From positions 1-20,764 of the forward strand of contig CAILMK010000115.1 of NCBI GenBank assembly GCA_903835275.1: 20,764 bases of DNA, given 5' to 3'. The position numbers were made by a program, and so were the translations under genes. A model generated the notes under the pieces. That model was not told where the DNA came from, did no database searches, and saw nothing but the letters and a program-made list of their open reading frames with translations. Source of the stretch: an uncultured bacterium (GTDB taxonomy: Bacteria > Bacteroidota > Bacteroidia > CAILMK01). Shown piece by piece: positions 15,002-20,764 of the stretch (position 1 is its first letter; each line of letters starts with the position of its first letter).

Positions 15002-15642
15002 AAAAAATCAATATAATTTTCCTGTTTATATTATTTGGCCTGTTTGCAAATGCCAGGGTAAAGGGAGATTCTACTCTTTCCGGTTTCAGGTTAAGTGGGG
15101 ATATTTTTAAACCGGTTGAATTTTACCTTGGATACAATCATGCTATGGATGCCGGGATTTCCGGCCAGTATTTTTTTGCACCGCATTTCGGATTGGAGCT
15201 TGGTGCAGGATACGGTAGTTATCATAATGATAATCCGAATATTGGCAACCTGCATGATTTTTCTGTAAGCGGTTATTACATTAAGCCGGGTTTGTTGATC
15301 TGTTCAAAAGGGAAGGCGTTCCTGATAGAAATTAATTATGGATATTCCATATTTTCTGAAACTGGAAAATATATAATCCGAGGTCCGTATTGGGGAGATG
15401 TAGTGATTCCAATGAATGATAATCTCAAACATGGATTTCTCGAAACATACATGTCGCAATCAGTTTATGCAACTAACCTTTTTGATTTTAAAGTGGGATT
15501 GGGGCTGGATATTTCTGACATAATTTTTTTTCAAAGTTACTCGGGGCATAATCCACAATACCTTCCGGGTTATGGAGAATCAATACCCTTGAATCTGCGT
15601 TTTCTCGGCACGATTAATTTCAAGATTCCACAAAAACAATAA
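14998..15642 (+). CDS. Outer-membrane beta-barrel-like protein, DUF6048-like
   Basis: 214 aa with an N-terminal signal sequence (MKKINIIFLFILFGLFANA). The mature protein shows the alternating pattern of a small outer-membrane barrel: LSGDIFKPVEFYLGYNHAMDAGISGQYFF, FGLELGAGYGSYHN, SVSGYYIKPGLLI, AFLIEINYGYSIFS, FKVGLGLDIS, and a final strand LRFLGTINFKI. ATG 14998 overlaps the upstream stop (ATGA), implying translational coupling and joint function with the lipoprotein; an in-frame ATG 15 bp upstream (14983) is rejected because it adds MYPGA before a normal signal peptide. It resembles DUF6048. Role unknown; a lipoprotein/barrel pair in the outer membrane is the working picture. Confidence 0.7.
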   Translation: MKKINIIFLFILFGLFANARVKGDSTLSGFRLSGDIFKPVEFYLGYNHAMDAGISGQYFFAPHFGLELGAGYGSYHNDNPNIGNLHDFSVSGYYIKPGLLICSKGKAFLIEINYGYSIFSETGKYIIRGPYWGDVVIPMNDNLKHGFLETYMSQSVYATNLFDFKVGLGLDISDIIFFQSYSGHNPQYLPGYGESIPLNLRFLGTINFKIPQKQ

Positions 15643-15666
15643 AGCCATTCCCCGGGGAATGGCTTT
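15641..15666. terminator. Bidirectional terminator between convergent genes
   Basis: A perfect 26-bp palindrome: AAAGCCATTCCCC (15641-15653) and GGGGAATGGCTTT (15654-15666). It starts within the stop codon of the barrel gene and lies 21 bp from the end of the convergent T9SS gene. A-rich and T-rich ends suit both directions. Confidence 0.85.
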
Positions 15667-15687
15667 ATCTGTGAACGCAGAAAAAGT

Positions 15688-16392
15688 TTAGTTGTGTATC
15701 AGTTTATATCTTCCCGTGCTTCCGTCGGAGAAGTGCAGATTGAGAATGTAAAATCCTTTGGGAAGTGCTGATGCGTCCATGTATTTCACATCATTTAAGT
15801 ATTCTGAAATAATGCGTCCGGAAACATCGCAGACTTCCACTTTAGCCAATGTAATTCCTTGTTTTTGGATATCAAAATGAACGATGTCATTCGCGGGGTT
15901 GGGGTATATGTTTAAATAAGATTCCAGGTTATTGATAGCTGCAATGCCCGTATAAGTAAAGCTGAATGAATCCTTGAAAGGGGATATCAGGGTTTTTTTA
16001 AATCCGTTACCAGTCGGCCATATTACTATCACCACCGGTGATCCTAAAGGAGGTGGTGTAAATTTAGAAGGAATTGTTTCCCCGGTGACTACCTGAAAAC
16101 TATCCTTCTTTGAAAAGTATGGACTTATTGAACGGGTAACTATCGTCCTTACTGTATCCAGCAGCTCTCCGTTTATTTTGAAATGCGTGTAAAAAGTATC
16201 GGGAAAATCGCTGGATGCAGTGGATGGATTAACAAGATAATATTGAAAATATATTAGCTTGCCCGGGCTAAAGCCGTTAAAATAATAAAACTTGGTATTT
16301 CCCCTCGGATCTACCCGTAATTCTGACTGCGCATGGACAGCCTGAATATAGGAGAGAAGTATAATCGGCAGCAGTAATAATATTTTTTTCAT
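15688..16392 (-). CDS. T9SS type A sorting domain protein (paralogue 1)
   Basis: Secreted protein of 234 aa. Signal peptide 1-22 (ends VHAQ). Residues about 24-150 form an unrecognised beta-rich domain that contains VVIVIWPTGNG (120-130). Residues 159-234 are a T9SS type A sorting domain: YLNIYPNPANDIVHF, KVEVCDVSGRII, ASALPKGFYIL and FSDGSTGRYKLI. The domain directs passage across the outer membrane by the type IX system and anchoring at the surface. It is a tandem paralogue of the gene just upstream (16503-17219). Two TAACTTTG-like promoter elements sit in the 110-bp gap before it. Biological role unknown. Confidence 0.8.
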   Translation of the reverse strand: MKKILLLLPIILLSYIQAVHAQSELRVDPRGNTKFYYFNGFSPGKLIYFQYYLVNPSTASSDFPDTFYTHFKINGELLDTVRTIVTRSISPYFSKKDSFQVVTGETIPSKFTPPPLGSPVVIVIWPTGNGFKKTLISPFKDSFSFTYTGIAAINNLESYLNIYPNPANDIVHFDIQKQGITLAKVEVCDVSGRIISEYLNDVKYMDASALPKGFYILNLHFSDGSTGRYKLIHN

Positions 16393-16452
16393 CGCAGTAG
16401 ATATTTAATTCACACAATTTTATTCAAAGGAATAAACCTCATCTTTTATTTG

Positions 16453-16482
16453 CAAAGTTAATTCTTCTTTCTTCCAAAGTTA
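16453..16482 (-). promoter_or_regulatory. Two -7-like elements before the first T9SS paralogue
   Basis: On the minus strand, TAACTTTG occurs at 16482-16475 and again at 16460-16453, 22 bp apart, in the gap between the tandem T9SS genes. Neither has an obvious TTTG partner at 19-21 bp. They suggest the downstream paralogue has its own promoter. Confidence 0.4.
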
Positions 16483-16502
16483 ATTAAGATTTGAACAATA
16501 CA

Positions 16503-17219
16503 TTATTCAGTTCTTATTAATTTATAAATTCCTGAACTTCCATCAGAGAAATTCATATCCAGAATATAACAGCCTTTTGGCAGGGCGGAAATGTTCAATT
16601 CATTCTCCATGAAGGCCTGGTTCATTATTTCTTTTCCTGTCATATCCCTGATGATGACCCTTTGCAATTTTATTTCCCGGTTCAGGATTTCAAAATGGAT
16701 TATATCTGTCGCGGGGTTGGGGTATATTTTTACAAGATTTTCCGGAGCAGAAACAGGTGCGATGTCTGTATACGTTACCTGGAAAGCATGGGGATTATTT
16801 AAAAACATGGAATGAACGCCATTGCCTGTAGGCCAGATAACTATAACATTAGTGCCGAATGGCGGTATTTTCACTGAATCAGCAAGTACAATGGTATCAT
16901 AGACTATTATGTAATTCTTTGTGCTTAGAAAATAAGGCTTCAGGTTATCCAGGATAATCCTGCCCTTGCTTGTACTTACAGCCTTTTCGGTATTAATTCT
17001 CAGGTTGGTGTAAAACTTTAGCCCCCGTGTAACTGAATCTGAATCATTTTTAGCTATATTGATGACCTTATAGTATACAACTACCTGGTGTTTAGGAGCT
17101 AAAATATCAAATTTTATCCCGAAGGAGGCGGCAGAATCTATTCTTAGGATAGCTTGTCCGGAAACTTTTCCGGCAAATCCAACGAAGAGAGTTAGAATAA
17201 TTAGTAGAACTTTTTTCAT
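16503..17219 (-). CDS. T9SS type A sorting domain protein (paralogue 2)
   Basis: Secreted protein of 238 aa with signal peptide MKKVLLIILTLFVGFAGKVSGQ. An in-frame GTG six codons upstream (17237) is possible, but ATG 17219 gives the normal signal sequence. The middle domain is the same kind as in paralogue 1: TNVIVIWPTGNG, and a preceding stretch ending in PYF (LDNLKPYFLSTKNY here, RSISPYFSKKDSF there). The C-terminal 75 residues are a T9SS type A sorting domain: VKIYPNPATDIIHFEI, RVIIRDMTGKEI, SALPKGCYIL and FSDGSSGIYKLI. Similarity spans the whole length, so the pair arose by tandem duplication. Function unknown. Confidence 0.8.
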   Translation of the reverse strand: MKKVLLIILTLFVGFAGKVSGQAILRIDSAASFGIKFDILAPKHQVVVYYKVINIAKNDSDSVTRGLKFYTNLRINTEKAVSTSKGRIILDNLKPYFLSTKNYIIVYDTIVLADSVKIPPFGTNVIVIWPTGNGVHSMFLNNPHAFQVTYTDIAPVSAPENLVKIYPNPATDIIHFEILNREIKLQRVIIRDMTGKEIMNQAFMENELNISALPKGCYILDMNFSDGSSGIYKLIRTE

Positions 17220-17304
17220 GGCAATATTGGCTTTCACATCGTAAAGTTACCAGAAAATCCACACATTTTTTTTTAATTTTATTCACTTCTTACTCGTTTT
17301 AGCG

Positions 17305-17312
17305 TATATTTG
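17305..17312 (+). promoter_or_regulatory. -7 promoter element of the helical-repeat gene
   Basis: TATATTTG at 17305-17312. No good TTTG partner is seen upstream. It overlaps an in-frame TTG (17310), so that codon is unlikely to be the translation start. Confidence 0.45.
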
Positions 17313-17396
17313 AATGAAGCAATAAGTCATATAGCTACTTTTAGCTATGCTTTGCGCTGTTTTTGGGAGTATGTATCCTTACTTAAATTATACTAT

Positions 17397-18860
17397 ATGG
17401 ATGTGTTGAACCAAATGGTTATGCTCATGGATAGAAAGGAAGTGAAAAACTTCAAGATATACATGGGAAGAGTTACCGAGTCTGAGGATAGGAAAGACTT
17501 GACGCTCTTTGACATGATCCGTAAGACCGGTGATAAATACGATGATGACAAGGCATTTGCTAAGCTTTACAAGGATGAGGATGACAAGAATGCTTTCTAC
17601 CGGCTTAAAAACCGCTTGATAGAGGATATAAACAAGAGCATTTTCATGCAGGAGTTCCACTCCGATAATGCGATGTTATCTTTTTATCTGGCTGCACTGG
17701 GGCATTATTATTTCAGTAAAACAGAATACCGCCTTGCTTTTTACCATTATAAAAAGGCTGAAAAAAAGGCACAGGAGCTTGAGGATTATGGTTTGCTGGA
17801 TATTATCTATGCCCGGATGATCCGTATTTCCCAGGAGCTCCTTACTGTCAATCCTGAAGATTACATCCGTAAAAGAAGGGAAAACAGAAACCTGCTTAAT
17901 AAACTGAGTGAACTTCATGATGTTTTGGAAGCCGTGGAATACCGGATGAAATTATCCCAGAACCTCAGTGCCAGCAAAAGCATTAATAATCTGCTGAAGA
18001 TAACCATTGATGATTTTGCAAGGACGGACGAATTAAAAGAAAGTTCACGCCTGCAATTTGGTATTTACCGTGTGGTAAGCCGTGTGCTTTTGCAGAATAA
18101 TGATTTTCCCAAGTTGGAAGAATACCTGGTGCAGGCGTACTCGGATTTTGTGAAAAAGGAATTTTTTAACAAGAATAACCATGATACAAAACTGGAAATG
18201 CTTTCATGGATAGCGAATTCACTTTTCAAGAATAAAAAATACCAGGCATCACTGGATTATGCAGAAGTTCTAAAGACTGAAATGGAGCGTTTTGATAAAA
18301 TGCTGTATGAGCGCTTTGAATTATTCTATTATAATATCCTCATCATTAATTTTTCCGCGGTAAATAATTCAAAGGCGATAGAAATATTACTGAGCCTTAC
18401 CCAGAGGGAAAAAATAATAAAGCAGCCCATATACGGCGCTTTTGTTTATTCGAATCTTGCAGTACTATATTACCAGAGCAAGGAATATAAAAAGGCATTG
18501 AAATACATAAATGAGTTGATCCATTTTGAAGGATACCGCACGATGGATGATCTCGTTAAGTTAAAGCTTGCCCTCGGGGAACTTATGATCCGTTATGAAC
18601 TGAAAGAACGTGATGTTCTGGAATATCGATTCAAACAAATATCCAAGGATTTTTCGGAAACTCTGGAGCGGCCCGAAATACTATGGGAAAAACCTTTCAT
18701 GGATGTGGTGCAAATTCTTATTACTGACGACCACTATAAAAAGAACACTGCTTTTAAAAGTTCCGTGCATATTTTTCTTGAAAAAACAGAAACTCTGGGA
18801 GGAACAGATGAGATGTTATTCATGTATGATACATGGGTGAAAGAGAAAGCAAATTTGTAG
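17397..18860 (+). CDS. Conserved helical-repeat (TPR-like) cytosolic protein
   Basis: 487 aa, without signal peptide or membrane segment. It is almost entirely helical: an N-terminal acidic/basic region (LMDRKEVKNFKIYMGR, LTLFDMIRKTG), then AFYRLKNRLIEDINKSI, followed by degenerate TPR-like helix pairs such as YRLAFYHYKKAEKKAQELEDY, KYQASLDYAEVLKTEM, VYSNLAVLYYQSKEYKKALKYINELI. From memory, proteins of this outline are widespread in Bacteroidota and carry no assigned function. The longer frame starting at 17310 is rejected, since it begins inside a promoter element; ATG 17397 gives MDVLNQMVML. The stop codon TAG lies inside a 28-bp palindromic repeat. A protein-interaction scaffold is the only safe inference. 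Confidence 0.75.
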   Translation: MDVLNQMVMLMDRKEVKNFKIYMGRVTESEDRKDLTLFDMIRKTGDKYDDDKAFAKLYKDEDDKNAFYRLKNRLIEDINKSIFMQEFHSDNAMLSFYLAALGHYYFSKTEYRLAFYHYKKAEKKAQELEDYGLLDIIYARMIRISQELLTVNPEDYIRKRRENRNLLNKLSELHDVLEAVEYRMKLSQNLSASKSINNLLKITIDDFARTDELKESSRLQFGIYRVVSRVLLQNNDFPKLEEYLVQAYSDFVKKEFFNKNNHDTKLEMLSWIANSLFKNKKYQASLDYAEVLKTEMERFDKMLYERFELFYYNILIINFSAVNNSKAIEILLSLTQREKIIKQPIYGAFVYSNLAVLYYQSKEYKKALKYINELIHFEGYRTMDDLVKLKLALGELMIRYELKERDVLEYRFKQISKDFSETLERPEILWEKPFMDVVQILITDDHYKKNTAFKSSVHIFLEKTETLGGTDEMLFMYDTWVKEKANL

Positions 18861-18884
18861 AGACGTAGCATGCTACGTCTCTAC
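18857..18884. repeat. 28-bp perfect palindrome overlapping a stop codon and abutting a tRNA gene
   Basis: GTAGAGACGTAGCA (18857-18870) followed directly by its reverse complement (18871-18884). It supplies the TAG stop of the helical-repeat gene and ends 4 bp from the tRNA 3' end. The GTAGAGACG...CGTCTCTAC type occurs, as I recall, as a dispersed repeat in several phyla. It may also terminate transcription from both sides. Confidence 0.85.
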
Positions 18885-18888
18885 GGTG

Positions 18889-18963
18889 AGGGTCGTATCG
18901 GACTTGAACCGATGACCTCTGCCTTGTCGAGGCAGCGCTCTAAACCAACTGAGCTAACAACCC
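18889..18963 (-). tRNA. tRNA-Val (anticodon GAC), with atypical C33 and U73
   Basis: Full cloverleaf on the minus strand: acceptor GGGTTGT with ACGACCC (one T-G wobble), D arm GCTC/GAGC, anticodon stem CTGCC/GGCAG, T arm ATCGG/CCGAT with loop TTCAAGT. The anticodon loop is TCGACAA, giving anticodon GAC (Val). G3:C70 and U4:A69 agree with valine identity. Two departures: position 33 is C instead of the near-universal U, and the discriminator base is T(U) rather than A. CCA is not encoded. Confidence 0.85.
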
Positions 18964-19021
18964 GAATTTTAAAATCCTAATATTTAAATTCTAAATCCTA
19001 AACTTATTGTTTACTGATAAC

Positions 19022-19687
19022 TTATTTATGATCCGGCATGGTCCATTTATATTTCTTGGATAGTGCGGAAGGTTTTACCTTAATAATTTCAACCTTCATT
19101 TTAATGTCTTTCATTGGCCTGTTATTCGCATTGTTTTTAGGTTGCGCTGCAATTTTTTCAACAACATCCATTCCATAAACCACTTCACCGAAAACAGTAT
19201 ATTTCCCGTCAAGGTGCGGAGTACCGTTTTTATTTTCAACAATGTAAAATTGTGATCCGCTTGAGCGTTTCTCAGGATTTACATCATCGCCTTCACGGGC
19301 ACCTGCTACAGAACCATACTTGTGTTTTATATCAGGTTTTATCTCTGCGGCAATAGTGTATGTATTGCTGTTCGGATCCTTGAAAGTATTTGGTTCGCCT
19401 TTGTATTCAGGCCCTCCTTCACCATCATTATTAATGTTATCATCCTTGGAGTTTGGATCTCCGCCCTGGATCATAAAATTAGGAATGATGCGGTGGAAAG
19501 TGGTGCCATCAAAAAAACCGCTTTTGGCAAGTTTAATGAAATTGGCTTTGTGGATGGGAGTGGCATCATAAAGATACACGTAAATATCCCCGAAGTCGGT
19601 ATGGATCTTTACCAGTTCAATTTCCTGTTCGCAGGAAGTGAAAATGAAGCAGGCAAGCAAGCTGAGTACAATTGAAATTCTTTTCAT
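19022..19687 (-). CDS. Cyclophilin-type peptidyl-prolyl cis-trans isomerase, lipoprotein
   Basis: Folding helper that isomerises Xaa-Pro bonds, here anchored in the envelope. 221 aa; signal and lipobox IFTSC with Cys19. The cyclophilin fold is plain: VKIHTDFGDIYVYLYDATPIHKANFIKLAKSG at about 26-57, then FHRIIPNFMIQGGDP with the catalytic Arg, GSVAGAREGDDVNPEKRSSGSQFYIV, and LDGKYTVFGEVVYGMDVVEKI. An inserted acidic loop (NSKDDNINNDGEGGPEYKGE) between the strands is common in this type. It is downstream of secDF but separated from it by a strong terminator, and has a -7-like TTACTTTG at 19727-19720. The tRNA gene follows on the same strand. Periplasmic or outer-membrane folding of exported proteins is the likely job. 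Confidence 0.92.
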   Translation of the reverse strand: MKRISIVLSLLACFIFTSCEQEIELVKIHTDFGDIYVYLYDATPIHKANFIKLAKSGFFDGTTFHRIIPNFMIQGGDPNSKDDNINNDGEGGPEYKGEPNTFKDPNSNTYTIAAEIKPDIKHKYGSVAGAREGDDVNPEKRSSGSQFYIVENKNGTPHLDGKYTVFGEVVYGMDVVEKIAAQPKNNANNRPMKDIKMKVEIIKVKPSALSKKYKWTMPDHK

Positions 19688-19730
19688 ATCACAATTAAAT
19701 TAGAATGAAATATCTACGGCAAAGTAATAA

Positions 19731-19759
19731 AAAAAGGGGCATATAATATGCCCCTTTTT
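19731..19759 (-). terminator. Rho-independent terminator after secDF
   Basis: AAAAAGGGGCATA (19731-19743) pairs with TATGCCCCTTTTT (19747-19759), loop TAA, 24 bp beyond the secDF stop on the minus strand, ending there in a T-run. The symmetry also allows function on the plus strand. Confidence 0.9.
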
Positions 19760-19783
19760 AATATTTGAAAAACTGTTTGTTTA

Positions 19784-20764
19784 TTAAGCAGCAGGATTCT
19801 TTTTCGTTAAGTCAACTACAATTGGAGTTGCAACAAAAATGGAAGAGTATGTACCGATGATAACACCTACAAGCATCGCGAATGCAAATCCCTTGATCAC
19901 TTCACCACCGAATATGAATAAGATCAGTACCACCATAAAGATAGTGAATGAAGTTATTACGGTACGGCTAAGCGTCTTGTTGATCGCATCATTGATCGTT
20001 GGTATCATAGGGCTCTTCTTGTTATTGTTGAGGTATTCCCTGATACGGTCAAACACAACCACTGTATCATTCATTGAATATACCATAACCGTAAGGATGG
20101 CGGCAATGATCGCCTGGTCCACATCCAGATTGAATGGCATTACATCCTTGAAGAGCGAGAAGATGGTCAATACGAATAAGGCATCGTGAATCATTGCGAC
20201 GGTAGCTCCAAGGGCAAACTGCCAGCTACGGAATCGTATAATGATATAAATAAAGATCACCAACAGGGAGAAGAATATAGAATAGAATGCTATACGCTTA
20301 AGATCATTCGCAATGGTGGAACCTACTTTCTGTTCACCGATAACACGCGGATTAAATGATTTACCCAGTGGAATAAGCCCCTCTAAAAGTTTTGCCTTTA
20401 CTTCCTTGCTTACATTATCACCTGTTTCAGCTACACGATAGTCAGTAATGATATTTAAGGTAGTATCATTACTGTATGTTTTAACTTCAGGAACGCTCTT
20501 GAATGTCTTTGTCAGGTTATCCCTCACATCTGTGATGGACGGAGCACCGTGGAAGGTTACCACATAAGAATACCCGCCTTTAAAATCCACACCGTAATTC
20601 AACCCACGAATGGAAAGGGAAAGTATGCCTATGCCTATGATCACGCCGGATAAAACATAGAAAATTTTACGTTTACCAACGAAGTCATAGTTAATACCCC
20701 TTAACATTCTATTAGAGAAAGCACTTCCGAAAGAAATGTGGCTATCCCTATCCAGCAACCATTC
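19784..20764 (-). CDS. secDF: Protein translocase SecDF, SecF part (5' end outside window)
   Basis: Membrane component that uses the proton gradient to help pull exported proteins through SecYEG. The visible 326 residues are the SecF half: first membrane helix after YDFVGKRKIFYVLSG, then LNYGVDFKGGYSYVV, the periplasmic domain, IGEQKVGSTIANDLKRIAFYS, membrane helices with ALGATVAMIHDALFVL, and the signature MVYSMNDTVVVFDRIREYL, ending in ATPIVVDL. The frame stays open to the end of the window (the first visible codons read E-W before the TTG at 20758). The residues before the first SecF helix (SFGSAFSNRMLRGINYDFVGKRK) look like a linker, so a SecD-SecF fusion, usual in Bacteroidota, is inferred rather than a separate secF. 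Confidence 0.93.
   Translation of the reverse strand, partial: EWLLDRDSHISFGSAFSNRMLRGINYDFVGKRKIFYVLSGVIIGIGILSLSIRGLNYGVDFKGGYSYVVTFHGAPSITDVRDNLTKTFKSVPEVKTYSNDTTLNIITDYRVAETGDNVSKEVKAKLLEGLIPLGKSFNPRVIGEQKVGSTIANDLKRIAFYSIFFSLLVIFIYIIIRFRSWQFALGATVAMIHDALFVLTIFSLFKDVMPFNLDVDQAIIAAILTVMVYSMNDTVVVFDRIREYLNNNKKSPMIPTINDAINKTLSRTVITSFTIFMVVLILFIFGGEVIKGFAFAMLVGVIIGTYSSIFVATPIVVDLTKKNPAA

Noticed and set aside
18889..18963. Reading the tRNA as tRNA-Asp, because GTC appears at the anticodon place on the plus strand
   Set aside because: The cloverleaf, T-loop TTCAAGT and D-arm GCTC/GAGC are on the minus strand, where the anticodon is GAC (Val).

Overview
The window reads as chromosomal DNA of a Bacteroidota bacterium, most like the Chitinophagia/Sphingobacteriia side of the phylum. 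The grounds are: promoters of the TTTG-N19..21-TAnnTTTG type (for example 2057-2088 and 7454-7485); three proteins ending in a type IX secretion (T9SS) type A sorting domain with the YPNPA/YPDPA motif; a TonB-dependent receptor with an N-terminal carboxypeptidase-D-like domain; many short lipoproteins; and a SecF domain whose reading frame continues upstream as in the fused SecDF of this phylum. No phage, transposase, CRISPR array or rRNA gene was seen.

Layout. 1-1888 (+): the 3' part of an O-antigen ligase-like membrane protein, then a lipoprotein with a CBM9/DOMON-like domain and a glycine-rich tail, closed by a strong terminator. 2093-3735 (+): purK-purE, two consecutive steps of purine synthesis. 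3897-7382 (-): a TPR lipoprotein and a TonB-dependent receptor. 7383-7517: a compact divergent control region with two back-to-back Bacteroidota promoters and a perfect 10-3-10 inverted repeat between them. 7518-9521 (+): a T9SS-exported protein with PKD-like, dockerin-like and cohesin-like parts, then a small SAM-methyltransferase-like protein. 9522-9906: repeat-rich spacer. 9907-10748 (-): an AT-rich two-gene island (DUF4279-like protein and a small membrane protein). 10913-12658 (-): aspS. 12659-13041: a MITE-like block bounded by inverted hairpins, between aspS and kbl. 13042-14244 (+): kbl. 14245-14524: second copy of the composite repeat. 14525-15642 (+): a translationally coupled lipoprotein/outer-membrane-protein pair. 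15688-17219 (-): two tandem paralogous T9SS cargo proteins. 17397-18860 (+): a conserved helical-repeat protein. 18889-18963 (-): a tRNA-Val(GAC) with unusual bases. 19022-20764 (-): a cyclophilin lipoprotein and the 3' part of secDF.

Functionally the window mixes housekeeping genes (purK/purE, aspS, kbl, secDF, a PPIase) with envelope and surface genes. The most interesting parts are the operator-like palindrome shared by the receptor and the dockerin-like exported protein, the tRNA-Val gene with C33 and U73, and several families of palindromic intergenic repeats. All functional assignments come from reading motifs; no database search was run.
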